A stretch of DNA of 64,000 bases, taken from contig NZ_WFGV02000001.1 in the NCBI RefSeq assembly GCF_010095445.2, positions 237,984 through 301,983 of the forward strand, written 5' to 3'. Shown one piece after another: positions 53,701 through 62,852 of the stretch. The stretch comes from Pseudomonas sp. TNT3. Its GTDB lineage: Bacteria > Pseudomonadota > Gammaproteobacteria > Pseudomonadales > Pseudomonadaceae. The notes beneath the pieces are model-generated. The model was given only the letters and a program-made list of their open reading frames with translations. It made no database searches and was not told where the DNA came from. Within the stretch, counting starts at the first letter, position 1; the number at the start of each line of letters is the position of its first letter. The translations under genes and the position numbers were made by a program.

Positions 53701-55262
53701 TAAAGGCTGCTGTCCTTGCCCACCTCATACTCACGCAACTTGTTGGCAATCGTGGTGTGCGATACCCCCAACCGCTTGCCCAGCTGCCGGCTGCTTGGAT
53801 GCTCGGAATACAGGCGCTCCAGCACTGCCTTTTCAAACCGGCCGACGATTTCGTCCAACCCGCCTTCCAGCGAAAAATCGCCAAGGGGCTGACGCACGCC
53901 ATAGTCCGGCAGACGAATATGTTCCGCCTTGACGGTGCCGCCTTCGCACAGGGAAACCGCCTGGAACAAGACGTTCTCCAGCTGTCGCACATTACCGGGC
54001 CAATGGTAATGACTGAGCCGCTCCATGGCCGCTGGCGCCAACTTCGGCAACGGGCAGCCGATCTGCCGACTGGCCTGATCAAGGAAGTGCTCAACCAGCG
54101 GCGTCAGACCATCCAGGCACTCGCGCAGCGGTGGGATGTGCAGCGACAGTACATTCAAGCGGTGGTACAGGTCCTGGCGAAACTCACCCCGCGCGCACAG
54201 TTCGGACAAATCCACCTGGGTCGCGCAGATCACTCGTACATCGAGGTAAACCTCTTCATCGCTGCCGACACGACGGAAGCATCCGTCCTGCAAGAAGCGC
54301 AGCAATTTCACCTGCAAGCGCGGGCTCATTTCGCCGACACCATCGAGAAACAACGTACCGCCCGCCGTCAATTCCAGAAGCCCGAGCTTGCCTTCAGCCC
54401 GCGCGCCTTCAAAGGCGCCGGGACCGTAGCCAAACAGCTCAGTTTCGGCCATGGACTCCGGCAGGCCGGCACAGTTGAGCGCCATCAGCGGCGATTGACC
54501 GCGTGGACTGGCCAGGTGGCAGGCCCGCGCCAGCAGCTCCTTGCCGGTGCCGGTTTCGCCTTCTATTAACAGTGGCGCATCCAGCGGCGCCATGCGTCGG
54601 GCTTCGCGGACCACGGCGGCCATCACTTTCGAGCTCTGGAAGATGCTGTCGAACCCACGCAATTCCTGCTTGCGCACGTTGTAGATGCGCTCGCCCACCC
54701 GATCCGCGCGGTGCAGCGTGAGTACTGCGCCGGCCATGGCCTCGCTGTCATCGTGCTCCGATTGCAGCGGTGCGATGTCCGCCAGGAACACATCGCCTTT
54801 TACCTTCACTCGCAATCCGTTGATCCGCGACTTGTTGGCGCGGACCAGCTCTGGCAGGTCGAAATCCTCAGCGTAACGGGACAAGGGAATCCCCGGCACC
54901 TCGTCCACCCGTACGCCGAGCAACTGCGCCGCCGCACGATTGGCCGCGACAATCGAGCCGCCCATGTCGATCGACAACACTGGAAACTCCAGCGCCCCGA
55001 GCAAGGCATTGAGTTCCATGTGCCGACGCTCGCTGGGCATCAGCCCTACACGCTTGACGCCAAATACACCGGCAATGGATTCAAATTTCGCACGCAACGC
55101 CTGGAACTGGAGGTTGATCAGGTTTGGGCAGTGCAGGTAGATCGCATTCCCATGCTCACCACCCACTTCGCCGCGAGCGACGTTGATCCCGTACTCCACC
55201 AGCAGGTTGAGAATGTCGCGCAGAATGCCGATGCGGTTCTGGCAATGGACTTTGATACGCAT
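53700..55262 (-). CDS. phhR: PhhR, TyrR-type regulator of phenylalanine catabolism
   Basis: A 520-residue regulator with N-terminal ACT (1-75; MRIKVHCQNRIGILRDILN), PAS (about 80-150), AAA+ (about 210-430; GETGTGKE) and a C-terminal TyrR-type helix-turn-helix (LGKRLGVSHTTIANKL). The sigma-54 contact loop reads GAFEGA rather than GAFTGA, which fits the TyrR group acting with sigma-70. It is divergent from phhABC and expected to activate it with phenylalanine or tyrosine. Confidence 0.95.
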   Translation of the reverse strand: MRIKVHCQNRIGILRDILNLLVEYGINVARGEVGGEHGNAIYLHCPNLINLQFQALRAKFESIAGVFGVKRVGLMPSERRHMELNALLGALEFPVLSIDMGGSIVAANRAAAQLLGVRVDEVPGIPLSRYAEDFDLPELVRANKSRINGLRVKVKGDVFLADIAPLQSEHDDSEAMAGAVLTLHRADRVGERIYNVRKQELRGFDSIFQSSKVMAAVVREARRMAPLDAPLLIEGETGTGKELLARACHLASPRGQSPLMALNCAGLPESMAETELFGYGPGAFEGARAEGKLGLLELTAGGTLFLDGVGEMSPRLQVKLLRFLQDGCFRRVGSDEEVYLDVRVICATQVDLSELCARGEFRQDLYHRLNVLSLHIPPLRECLDGLTPLVEHFLDQASRQIGCPLPKLAPAAMERLSHYHWPGNVRQLENVLFQAVSLCEGGTVKAEHIRLPDYGVRQPLGDFSLEGGLDEIVGRFEKAVLERLYSEHPSSRQLGKRLGVSHTTIANKLREYEVGKDSSL

Positions 55263-55289
55263 ATGAAAGACCTGATAAACGATGATTGA

Positions 55290-55383
55290 CCTGTGGGAGC
55301 CAGCCTACTGGCGATGACGTCGCATCAGTCGATGTTGATGTCGAATGACACACTGCTATCGCCAGCAGGCTGGCTCCCACAGG
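55290..55383. repeat. REPIN-like inverted repeat (class D), phhR-phhA intergenic
   Basis: Arms 55290-55315 and 55358-55383 (26 bp) are reverse complements with one mismatch. The core is TGTGGGAGCCAGCCT. The spacer is 42 bp. It lies close to the 5' end of phhR, unlike most repeats here, which lie at 3' ends. Confidence 0.8.
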
Positions 55384-55494
55384 GTTAGCGCCCGACCTTT
55401 CTGACTAAGCGCTCAGATAGTCGTCAAGATTATGTGACACCTACGGCGCTTTTCAAACTCGAAAAACTCAATAACTGCGCGACAGCAGGATATC

Positions 55495-55512
55495 CGTAAC
55501 GAAAACTTTACG
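55495..55512. promoter_or_regulatory. Probable PhhR (TyrR-like) box upstream of phhA
   Basis: CGTAAC, 6 bp, TTTACG is an imperfect palindrome close to the TyrR/PhhR consensus TGTAAA-N6-TTTACA. It is centred about 130 bp upstream of the phhA ATG. Binding is inferred from the motif and the adjacent phhR. Confidence 0.5.
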
Positions 55513-55633
55513 ATTTGATCGGAATTTTCCTACTTGCTGCTCCTACCTGCTGCTGCATCGCCACGCACCTTGGGTTATTTCTAACTCCATAGCTGGACAT
55601 AACAAGAACGAAATCCCCTAGCAGGAGAGCAGC

Positions 55634-56425
55634 ATGAAGCAGACGCAATACGTGGCTCGCGAGCCCGATGCGCAAGGTTTTATCGATTACCCCGCCGAAG
55701 AACATGCGGTGTGGAACACGCTGATCACTCGCCAACTGAAAGTGATCGAGGGTCGTGCGTGCCAGGAGTACCTGGACGGTATCGAAAAACTCGGTCTGCC
55801 CCACGACCGCATTCCGCAACTCGGCGAAATCAACAAGGTCCTCGGTGAAACCACCGGCTGGCAAGTCGCCCGCGTTCCGGCACTGATTCCCTTCCAGACG
55901 TTTTTCGAACTGCTGGCCAACAAGCAATTCCCCGTCGCGACCTTTATTCGTACCCGAGAAGAACTGGATTACCTCCAGGAGCCGGACATTTTCCATGAGA
56001 TCTTTGGCCACTGTCCGCTGCTGACCAATCCCTGGTTCGCCGAATTTACCCACACTTACGGCAAACTCGGCCTGCAGGCGAGCAAGGAAGAACGCGTGTA
56101 CCTGGCGCGTCTTTACTGGATGACCATCGAGTTCGGCCTGGTCGACACGCCTCAAGGCCAGCGAATCTATGGCGGCGGCATCCTCTCTTCGCCGAAAGAA
56201 ACCGTTTACTGCCTGTCGGACGAGCCTGAGCATCAAGCCTTCGACCCCCTGGAATGCATGCGCACGCCTTACCGCATCGACATTCTGCAGCCGCTGTATT
56301 TTGTCCTGCCGAATCTCAAGCGCCTGTTCGACCTCGCCCACGAAGACATCATGGGCATGGTCCAGCAGGGCATGCAGCTTGGTTTGCACGCACCGAAATT
56401 TCCGCCCAAGCCCAAAGCGGCCTGA
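55634..56425 (+). CDS. phhA: Phenylalanine-4-hydroxylase PhhA
   Basis: A 263-residue non-heme iron, pterin-dependent enzyme that converts phenylalanine to tyrosine. The iron ligands H121 and H126 (FHEIFGHCPLL) and E166 (TIEFGLV) are present. The AGGAGAG ribosome site lies 8 nt upstream. It is followed by phhB, which recycles the cofactor, and phhC. Confidence 0.97.
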   Translation: MKQTQYVAREPDAQGFIDYPAEEHAVWNTLITRQLKVIEGRACQEYLDGIEKLGLPHDRIPQLGEINKVLGETTGWQVARVPALIPFQTFFELLANKQFPVATFIRTREELDYLQEPDIFHEIFGHCPLLTNPWFAEFTHTYGKLGLQASKEERVYLARLYWMTIEFGLVDTPQGQRIYGGGILSSPKETVYCLSDEPEHQAFDPLECMRTPYRIDILQPLYFVLPNLKRLFDLAHEDIMGMVQQGMQLGLHAPKFPPKPKAA

Positions 56426-56494
56426 GCAGATCCCGCTCGCGACTTGCGCGCAAAGATAGTAATTTCCAACAAGAATCGAATTCAGGAACACACC

Positions 56495-56851
56495 ATGAAC
56501 GCTCTGAACCAAGCCCATTGCGAAGCCTGCCAAGCCGGCGCCCCTCAAGTCAGCGATGAAGAACTGCCGGTACTGATCAAGCAGATTCCAGACTGGAACA
56601 TCGAAGTTCGCGACAGCATCATGCAGCTGGAAAAAGTCTTCCTGTTCAAGAATTTCAAGCACGCACTGGCGTTTACCAATGCGGTCGGCGAGATCTCTGA
56701 GGCGGAAGGTCACCACCCGGGCCTGCTGACCGAATGGGGCAAAGTCACCGTGACCTGGTGGAGCCACTCCATCAAAGGCCTGCACCGCAATGACTTCATC
56801 ATGGCCGCGCGCACTGACGAAGTGGCCAAGGACGCCGAGGGCCGCAAGTAA
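56495..56851 (+). CDS. phhB: Pterin-4a-carbinolamine dehydratase PhhB
   Basis: A 118-residue dehydratase that regenerates the pterin cofactor of PhhA. The active-site segment [10 protein letters not shown] and the downstream H of IKGLH are present. The start is ATG at 56495 with AGGA upstream; the frame before it is untranslated. Its stop overlaps the phhC ATG (TAATG). Confidence 0.95.
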   Translation: MNALNQAHCEACQAGAPQVSDEELPVLIKQIPDWNIEVRDSIMQLEKVFLFKNFKHALAFTNAVGEISEAEGHHPGLLTEWGKVTVTWWSHSIKGLHRNDFIMAARTDEVAKDAEGRK

Positions 56852-58044
56852 TGCACTTCGACGCCATCGGCCGGGTGCCCGGCGATCCGATTCTCGGTTT
56901 GATGGAGGCCTATGCGCAGGACCCGAATCCGCGCAAATTCGACCTCGGCGTGGGTGTCTACAAAGACGCCCAAGGCCTGACGCCCATTCCGCAAGCGGTG
57001 AAACTGGCCGAGGCGCGGCTGGTGGACCGTCAGTCCACTAAAACCTATATCGGTGGTCATGGCGAGCCGGCGTTTGGCAAAGCGATCAACGAGTTGGTGC
57101 TGGGCGCGGATTCCGCGCTGATCTCGGAACAACGAGCCGGCGCGACCCAGACACCGGGTGGCACCGGCGCACTGCGCCTGAGCGCGGACTTCATCGCCCA
57201 ATGCCTTCCGGGGCGTGGCGTCTGGCTGAGCAATCCGACCTGGCCGATTCACGAAACCATCTTCGCGACAGCCGGGGTCAAGGTCAGCCACTACCCTTAC
57301 GTCGGCAAGGATAACCGTCTCGACGTCGAGGCGATGCTGGCGGTCCTTAACGAAGTGCCCATGGGCGACGTGGTGTTGCTGCATGCTTGCTGCCACAACC
57401 CGACCGGCTTCGATCTGTCCCATGACGACTGGCGTCGCGTGCTGGACATCGTGCGCAGTCGCGATTTGTTGCCGCTGATCGACTTCGCCTACCAGGGTTT
57501 TGGCGATGGCCTGGAGCAGGATGCCTGGTCGACCCGGCTGTTCGCTGCCGAGTTGCCAGAGGTGCTGATCACCAGTTCGTGCTCAAAGAACTTCGGCCTG
57601 TATCGGGATCGCACTGGCGCGCTGATTGTCTGTGCGAAAACCGCTGACAAATTGGTGGACGTTCGCAGCCAGCTGGCCAACATTGCCCGCAACCTGTGGT
57701 CGACGCCGCCAGATCATGGCGCTGCAGTGGTAGCGACCATTCTTGGTGATCCTGAACTGAAAAGCCTGTGGGCCGACGAAGTGGAGGCCATGCGCCTGCG
57801 GATCGCCCAACTGCGCAGCGGCCTGGTCGAAGCGCTTGAGCCGCACGGACTGCGTGAACGTTTTGCGCACATTGGGATGCAACGCGGGATGTTCTCCTAC
57901 ACCGGCTTGACGCCTGAGCAGGTGAAGAACCTGCGTGATCACCACAGCGTCTACATGGTCGGTACTGGCCGGGCGAACGTGGCAGGAATAGACGCTACGC
58001 GCCTGGACCTGTTAGCCGAGGCGATTGCCGAGGTCTGCAAGTAG
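56851..58044 (+). CDS. phhC: Aromatic amino-acid aminotransferase PhhC
   Basis: A 397-residue class I PLP aminotransferase. The PLP lysine K246 is in SSCSKNFGLYRDR; N183 (HNPTG), D211 and Y214 are conserved. It converts tyrosine to 4-hydroxyphenylpyruvate in the Phh pathway. It is translationally coupled to phhB. Confidence 0.94.
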   Translation: MHFDAIGRVPGDPILGLMEAYAQDPNPRKFDLGVGVYKDAQGLTPIPQAVKLAEARLVDRQSTKTYIGGHGEPAFGKAINELVLGADSALISEQRAGATQTPGGTGALRLSADFIAQCLPGRGVWLSNPTWPIHETIFATAGVKVSHYPYVGKDNRLDVEAMLAVLNEVPMGDVVLLHACCHNPTGFDLSHDDWRRVLDIVRSRDLLPLIDFAYQGFGDGLEQDAWSTRLFAAELPEVLITSSCSKNFGLYRDRTGALIVCAKTADKLVDVRSQLANIARNLWSTPPDHGAAVVATILGDPELKSLWADEVEAMRLRIAQLRSGLVEALEPHGLRERFAHIGMQRGMFSYTGLTPEQVKNLRDHHSVYMVGTGRANVAGIDATRLDLLAEAIAEVCK

Positions 58045-58054
58045 CTTGAGTAAC

Positions 58055-58082
58055 AGCAAGCTCCCTTGGGAGGGAGCTTGCT
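58055..58082. terminator. Hairpin after phhC
   Basis: A perfect 12-bp stem AGCAAGCTCCCT/AGGGAGCTTGCT with loop TGGG, starting 10 nt after the phhC stop. No T-run follows, so it may be a REP-derived stem rather than a classic terminator. Confidence 0.5.
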
Positions 58083-58088
58083 ACCGCT

Positions 58089-58106
58089 CGGCTGCGCAGC
58101 AGTCGT
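58089..58106. repeat. Fragment of the class C REP sequence
   Basis: The 18-mer CGGCTGCGCAGCAGTCGT is identical to 34564-34581. Only one arm is present. The rest of the 58107-58330 gap shows nothing recognisable apart from weak AT-rich stretches before the next small gene. Confidence 0.6.
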
Positions 58107-58346
58107 AAATTCACCCTCGATGAATCTGTTGCACCGCGTTGTCTGGCAGTGGGCCGCTTCGCAGCCCACCGGCAGCAAGCTCTCCCTCGCGACATCCGGT
58201 CTCAATTAAGTTCCCGGCTGCGGCCATCTGTCGCAGAAATCCCAGATAAAAGTCTATTTGTCATTTCTCCTGCTGTATCCTGCGCAAGCTTTGTAAAAGC
58301 GCGGATCTACCAGATCTATCAACAGACTTTGCGAGGAGCGCGAACC

Positions 58347-58478
58347 ATGCACGAGATCCCTAATCTCCCCTTCCCAAGCCTGCACGAAACTGAGCAGACA
58401 ACCACGCAACAAGCCGGCGCCCAACAGCCCGAGCCGAAAGAAGCCACTGACAGTCGCAAGGCTGACAGCGAAGACTGA
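58347..58478 (+). CDS. Small hypothetical protein, 43 residues
   Basis: It encodes MHEIPNLPFPSLHETEQTTTQ followed by a Gln/Glu/Lys/Asp-rich tail ending DSRKADSED. A strong GAGGAG ribosome site lies 9 nt before the ATG, which argues that it is translated. The composition suggests a disordered, acidic protein with no membrane segment. I do not recognise the family. Confidence 0.55.
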   Translation: MHEIPNLPFPSLHETEQTTTQQAGAQQPEPKEATDSRKADSED

Positions 58479-58497
58479 TACACCGCACTACCAGACC

Positions 58498-58529
58498 GTG
58501 TGGAAAGCGCTAACATGCGCTTTCCACAC
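58498..58529. repeat. 13-bp perfect hairpin between two small genes
   Basis: GTGTGGAAAGCGC and GCGCTTTCCACAC pair perfectly with a 6-nt loop. It lies 20 nt after one small gene and 21 nt before the next ATG. There is no T-run. It could end the first transcript or shape translation of the second. Confidence 0.6.
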
Positions 58530-58550
58530 TGCCTGAAACCCGAGCCCCCC

Positions 58551-58733
58551 ATGTCTGACGAATTCAGCGAAGAGCAAGCCAGCGCATTGATCGGCACCGC
58601 CGAGAAAATGATCGAGATCTGGAATCGCCTCTCCCCCGAAAAACAAGCCGCCCTGCTAGCCCGTTTCGGCAGCGAAGAAAATGCCTTGGCCGCCCTGGTC
58701 ACGACGCAACTGGTTGCCCCTGCCAAACCCTGA
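58551..58733 (+). CDS. Small hypothetical protein, 60 residues
   Basis: It encodes MSDEFSEEQASALIGTAEKM followed by a helical segment (IEIWNRLSPEKQAALLARFG) and a short C-terminal tail. It is predicted soluble and helical. No function is recognised. The frame upstream of this ATG passes through the hairpin at 58498-58529 and is unlikely to be coding. Confidence 0.65.
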   Translation: MSDEFSEEQASALIGTAEKMIEIWNRLSPEKQAALLARFGSEENALAALVTTQLVAPAKP

Positions 58734-58835
58734 TCAGCCCATCCGGCAAATAGTTTTACTTTTTCACGACCTGCGGCCGCTCGCGCCGCTATCATAAGCT
58801 GCCTATCTATCCTGCTTTCCCGTGGACCTTTACCC

Positions 58836-60050
58836 ATGTCTGAAAACCAGCGCCCCCTGGCGGTCACGCTGCAAGTTGTCTCCATCGTTCTGTTCACCTT
58901 TATTGGCTACCTGAATATCGGCATTCCCTTGGCGGTGTTGCCTGGCTACGTCCACAGCGACCTGGGTTTCGGCGCCGTGATCGCCGGCCTGGTGATCAGC
59001 GTGCAATACCTCGCCACCCTGCTCAGCCGGCCGTATGCCGGGAAGATCATCGACAACAAAGGCAGCAAACTGGCGGTGATGTATGGCCTCGCCGGTTGTG
59101 GTTTGAGTGGGGTGTTCATGCTGATCTCGGCGTGGACTCAAAGTCTGCCGGCGCTTAGCCTCGTCAGTTTGCTGATCGGTCGCCTGGTCCTCGGCAGCGC
59201 AGAAAGCCTGGTGGGCTCGGGATCGATTGGCTGGGGCATTGGTCGCGTCGGCGCAGCGAACACCGCGAAAGTGATTTCCTGGAACGGCATCGCCAGCTAC
59301 GGCGCACTGGCTGTCGGCGCGCCGCTGGGCGTGTTGCTGGTGAGGGAGTGGGGCCTGTGGAGCATGGGCGTGAGCATCGTGCTGCTGGCCATCCTCGGCC
59401 TGGCGCTGGCCTGGCCTAAAACCGCCGCGCCGATTGTCGTCGGCGAGCGCTTGCCGTTCATGCACGTACTGGGTCGGGTGTTGCCCCATGGCTGCGGTCT
59501 GGCGCTGGGCTCGATCGGGTTCGGCACCATCGCCACGTTCATTACCCTGTATTACGCCACGCAACACTGGGACAACGCGGTGCTTTGCCTGAGCCTGTTC
59601 GGCGCCAGTTTCATTGGTGCACGGTTGCTGTTCGGCAATCTGATCAATCGCCTCGGTGGCTTTCGCGTGGCGATTGCCTGTCTCTCGGTGGAAACCCTGG
59701 GCTTGCTGCTGCTGTGGTTGGCGCCGGACGCCCACTGGGCATTGGCCGGCGCAGCACTGAGCGGGTTCGGTTTTTCGCTGGTATTCCCGGCGCTTGGCGT
59801 AGAAGCGGTGAACCTGGTTCCGGCCTCAAGCCGTGGGGCAGCGGTCGGTGCTTACTCGCTGTTCATCGACTTGTCGTTAGGGATTACCGGACCGTTGGCG
59901 GGTGCTATTGCAGCAGGTTTCGGTTTTGCCTCGATCTTCCTGTTCGCCGCCATTGCCGCATTAAGTGGTTTGGGCTTGAGTGTTTACCTGTACCGCCAGG
60001 CGCCCAGGCACCTTAATGAAAAATACCGTGAAGAGCGTGGCGCTCCCTAG
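58836..60050 (+). CDS. MFS transporter, YhhS-like
   Basis: A 404-residue protein with 12 hydrophobic segments, typical of the major facilitator superfamily. The A-like motif between segments 2 and 3 reads [14 protein letters not shown]. Similarity to the YhhS group (drug or sugar efflux type) is judged by eye; the substrate is unknown. Its TAG stop shares the palindrome CTAG with the stop of the converging arfB. Confidence 0.88.
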   Translation: MSENQRPLAVTLQVVSIVLFTFIGYLNIGIPLAVLPGYVHSDLGFGAVIAGLVISVQYLATLLSRPYAGKIIDNKGSKLAVMYGLAGCGLSGVFMLISAWTQSLPALSLVSLLIGRLVLGSAESLVGSGSIGWGIGRVGAANTAKVISWNGIASYGALAVGAPLGVLLVREWGLWSMGVSIVLLAILGLALAWPKTAAPIVVGERLPFMHVLGRVLPHGCGLALGSIGFGTIATFITLYYATQHWDNAVLCLSLFGASFIGARLLFGNLINRLGGFRVAIACLSVETLGLLLLWLAPDAHWALAGAALSGFGFSLVFPALGVEAVNLVPASSRGAAVGAYSLFIDLSLGITGPLAGAIAAGFGFASIFLFAAIAALSGLGLSVYLYRQAPRHLNEKYREERGAP

Positions 60051-60460
60051 AAATCGACCTTCCCTCGCCCGGCCTTGATGCTGCCGCGCTTGGTTTTGGA
60101 TTCCAGTCGACGCTTCTTCGAGCCCAGCGTCGGCTTGGTCGGCCGGCGTTTCTTTTCGACCTTGGTGGCGCTGAGTATCAACTCGATCAACCGCTCCAGC
60201 GCGTCGGCGCGATTGGCCTCCTGTGTCCGGTATTGCTGGGCCTTGATGATCAACACGCCTTCGCTGGTGATGCGACTGTCACGCAGCGCCAGCAGGCGTT
60301 CTTTGTAGAACTCGGGCAAGGACGAGGCCGGGATGTCGAAGCGCAGGTGCATGGCGCTGGAAACCTTGTTGACGTTCTGTCCACCGGCGCCCTGGGCGCG
60401 GATGGCTGTCAACTCGATCTCGGCATCCGGCAGATGCACGTTGTTGGAAATCACCAGCAT
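60047..60460 (-). CDS. arfB: ArfB (YaeJ), ribosome-rescue peptidyl-tRNA hydrolase
   Basis: A 137-residue protein with the catalytic GGQ (residues 26-28, [13 protein letters not shown]). The long basic C-terminal tail ([24 protein letters not shown], shortened: [11 protein letters not shown]) enters the mRNA channel. It frees ribosomes stalled without a stop codon. The 3' end overlaps the MFS gene by 4 bp. Confidence 0.95.
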   Translation of the reverse strand: MLVISNNVHLPDAEIELTAIRAQGAGGQNVNKVSSAMHLRFDIPASSLPEFYKERLLALRDSRITSEGVLIIKAQQYRTQEANRADALERLIELILSATKVEKKRRPTKPTLGSKKRRLESKTKRGSIKAGRGKVDF

Positions 60461-60514
60461 GGAAAAGCGTCCGTATTCAGAACGTGCAGGATACCGCGAA
60501 TGAAGGAGCGCCCT

Positions 60515-60620
60515 TGCAGGAGCTGGCGCAGGCTGCGATTTTTGATCCTGATTTTCTCCCGATATCGCTGAAATGCGGGATCAAAAGATAACAGCCTTGC
60601 TTCGCTTGAGCTCCTGCGGG
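60515..60620. repeat. Degenerate REP-like inverted repeat
   Basis: GCAGGAGCT (near 60517) and AGCTCCTGC (near 60610) pair, with CAGGCTG/CAGCC inside at imperfect positions. It is related by the GCAGGAGCTG core to class A. It lies between arfB and the pentapeptide-repeat gene. Confidence 0.5.
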
Positions 60621-60629
60621 TAATAATTG

Positions 60630-61325
60630 CTACGCAACAGATAAACCCAGCTCCGACAGCAGCATCGAGGCTTGTGCGCGAGAAATCACGGCGCCCTTGA
60701 ACAGTTTCGCATCATTGAGTCGAAAGCCGCTCAAATCGGCACCGCGCAAATCCGCACCGGCGAATGTCGCGCCATTGATACGGGCATGGGCGAGACTGCA
60801 ATCAACAAACTCTGCTTTGCGAAAGTCCGCATCACTCAGGTCCGCCTCAGAAAAATCCAGGTTGTTCAGCGTGCTTCTGGCAAAGGACATCCCCGGCAAA
60901 AAAGCACTGTTGAGTCGCGTCTCGTTGAACGAAAGCCCCAGACCCGAACAGTGACTGAAGTTGGCGCCGGTCAGCTTGCAGCCGTTGAACTCGACTTGAG
61001 CCAACTTAGCTCGCTGCCAGCTCGTATTGTTCAGATCACAATTGCCGAACGATGCCTCAAGCAAGTGCGCAGCTTCGAAAACCCCGTGTGCCCCCCGGCA
61101 CCCTTTCCACGTTGTGCCCTCCAGACGAGCCCCTAGAAACTGACTGCGGAGCAAGGTACAGCGATGGAACTCGCAGTGATCCAGTACCAACCGCGACAAA
61201 TCGGCATCGGTGAAGTCCACACCGATGAAGCGCAGCGGCAAGCCGTGATGATCAATCGCCGCCTGAACGTCCTCACGACCCAACAGGCCGCCTTCTATTT
61301 CGTAGTGCGTTTGTTCTTCGCTCAT
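60630..61325 (-). CDS. Pentapeptide-repeat protein
   Basis: A 231-residue protein made mostly of A(D/N)LXX-type pentapeptides (for example DFSEADLSDADFRKAEF and FAGADLRGADLSGF), which fold into a right-handed beta helix. The size resembles Qnr-type gyrase-protecting proteins, but many such proteins have no known function and I would not assign resistance. ATG is at 61325. It stands alone. Confidence 0.85.
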   Translation of the reverse strand: MSEEQTHYEIEGGLLGREDVQAAIDHHGLPLRFIGVDFTDADLSRLVLDHCEFHRCTLLRSQFLGARLEGTTWKGCRGAHGVFEAAHLLEASFGNCDLNNTSWQRAKLAQVEFNGCKLTGANFSHCSGLGLSFNETRLNSAFLPGMSFARSTLNNLDFSEADLSDADFRKAEFVDCSLAHARINGATFAGADLRGADLSGFRLNDAKLFKGAVISRAQASMLLSELGLSVA

Positions 61326-61390
61326 GCTTGCCTCCTGTCCTGTATTTCTGGCTTGAGCAGTCTATCGTCACCTCTTGTAGGACCGCAGAC

Positions 61391-61420
61391 AAAAAAGCCG
61401 GCAGACGCCGGCTCTTTTGT
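61391..61420 (-). terminator. Terminator after the amino-acid permease gene
   Basis: On the minus strand AGCCGGC/GCCGGCT with loop GTCT is followed by TTTTTT. It begins 14 nt past the permease stop. Confidence 0.88.
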
Positions 61421-61433
61421 TGTCATCCGTCTC

Positions 61434-62852
61434 CTACTTGATCACGGAGCCGGTCATCGCAGCGCCGTGGTTACGACGCTTGTTTTTGATGCCGTAGCAG
61501 ATCCACATGAACGCAACCCACACCGGTATCGCGTAGACCGAAATCTGGATACCCGGAATCAGCAGCATCACACCCAGGATGAACACCACGAACGCCAGGC
61601 AGATGTAGTTACCGTAGGGGTACCACAGCGCCTTGAACAGCGGCGTTTGTTGGGTCTTGTTCATGTGCTGGCGGAACTTGAAGTGCGAGAAGCTGATCAT
61701 CGCCCAGTTGATGACCAGGGTGGCCACTACCAGCGACATCAACAGCTCAAGCGCGCTGTGCGGGATCAGGTAGTTCAGCAGTACGGCGATCAATGTCACC
61801 GCTGCCGAAGCCAGGATCGAGCGTACAGGCACGCCTCGCTTGTCGATCTTCGCCAGGGCCTTGGGCGCATCACCCTGCTCGGCCATGCCCAGCAACATAC
61901 GGCTGTTGCAGTAGGTACCGCTGTTGTAGACCGACAATGCAGCAGTCAGCACGACAAAGTTCAGGATGTGCGCGGCAGTGCTGCTGCCAAGCATCGAGAA
62001 CACCTGAACGAACGGGCTGCCGCTGTAGGAATCGCCGGAGGCATTCAGGGTGGCCAGCAGGCTGTCCCATGGTGTCAGCGACAAAAGAATGACCAGTGCG
62101 CCGATGTAGAAAATCAGGATCCTGTAGATCACCTGGTTGATGGCTTTCGGGATCACGGTTTTCGGCTTGTCGGCTTCTGCTGCGGTGAAACCGAGCATTT
62201 CCAGACCGCCGAATGAGAACATGATGATCGCCATGGCCATGACCAGACCGCTAATCCCGTTCGGGAAAAAGCCGCCATGGGCCCACAGGTTGGTCACCGA
62301 TGCTTGCGGACCGCCGTTGCCGCTGACCAGCAGGTAGCTGCCCAGCGCAATCATGCCGACGATGGCCACCACTTTGATGATCGCGAACCAGAACTCGGCC
62401 TCGCCAAAGACTTTGACGTTCGCCAGGTTGATCAGGTTGATCAGTACGAAGAATCCGGCAGCAGAGACCCAGGTCGGGATGTCCGGCGCCCAATAGTGTA
62501 TGTACTTGCCAACCGCAGTCAGCTCCGACATGCCCACCAGGATGTACAGAATCCAGCAGTTCCAGCCCGACAGGAAGCCGGCGAAACCACCCCAATACTT
62601 GTGAGCAAAGTGGCTGAAAGAACCGGCCACCGGCTCTTCGACGATCATTTCGCCCAGTTGGCGCATGATCATGAAAGCGATGAAGCCGCAGATGGCATAG
62701 CCGAGGATCATCGACGGGCCAGCAGATTTCAGCACGCCGGCCGAGCCCAGAAACAAACCGGTACCGATGGCGCCACCGAGGGCGATCAATTGAATGTGGC
62801 GATTTTTCAGGCCGCGCTTCAGCTCGCCTGAATGCGAGTTTTGTCCACTCAT
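61434..62852 (-). CDS. Amino-acid permease, AroP/PheP type
   Basis: A 472-residue APC-superfamily transporter with 12 hydrophobic segments and the signature RGLKNRHIQLIALGGAIGTG near the N-terminus. The sequence pattern resembles aromatic amino-acid permeases (AroP/PheP). The phenylalanine pathway genes lie about 5 kb away, so phenylalanine or tyrosine uptake is a reasonable inference. ATG at 62852 is chosen (MSGQNSHSGELK); the GTG-started extension is less likely. Confidence 0.85.
   Translation of the reverse strand: MSGQNSHSGELKRGLKNRHIQLIALGGAIGTGLFLGSAGVLKSAGPSMILGYAICGFIAFMIMRQLGEMIVEEPVAGSFSHFAHKYWGGFAGFLSGWNCWILYILVGMSELTAVGKYIHYWAPDIPTWVSAAGFFVLINLINLANVKVFGEAEFWFAIIKVVAIVGMIALGSYLLVSGNGGPQASVTNLWAHGGFFPNGISGLVMAMAIIMFSFGGLEMLGFTAAEADKPKTVIPKAINQVIYRILIFYIGALVILLSLTPWDSLLATLNASGDSYSGSPFVQVFSMLGSSTAAHILNFVVLTAALSVYNSGTYCNSRMLLGMAEQGDAPKALAKIDKRGVPVRSILASAAVTLIAVLLNYLIPHSALELLMSLVVATLVINWAMISFSHFKFRQHMNKTQQTPLFKALWYPYGNYICLAFVVFILGVMLLIPGIQISVYAIPVWVAFMWICYGIKNKRRNHGAAMTGSVIK

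Noticed and set aside
60630..61325. Qnr-type quinolone resistance
   Set aside because: Pentapeptide repeats alone do not establish gyrase protection, and the genomic setting is ordinary chromosome.
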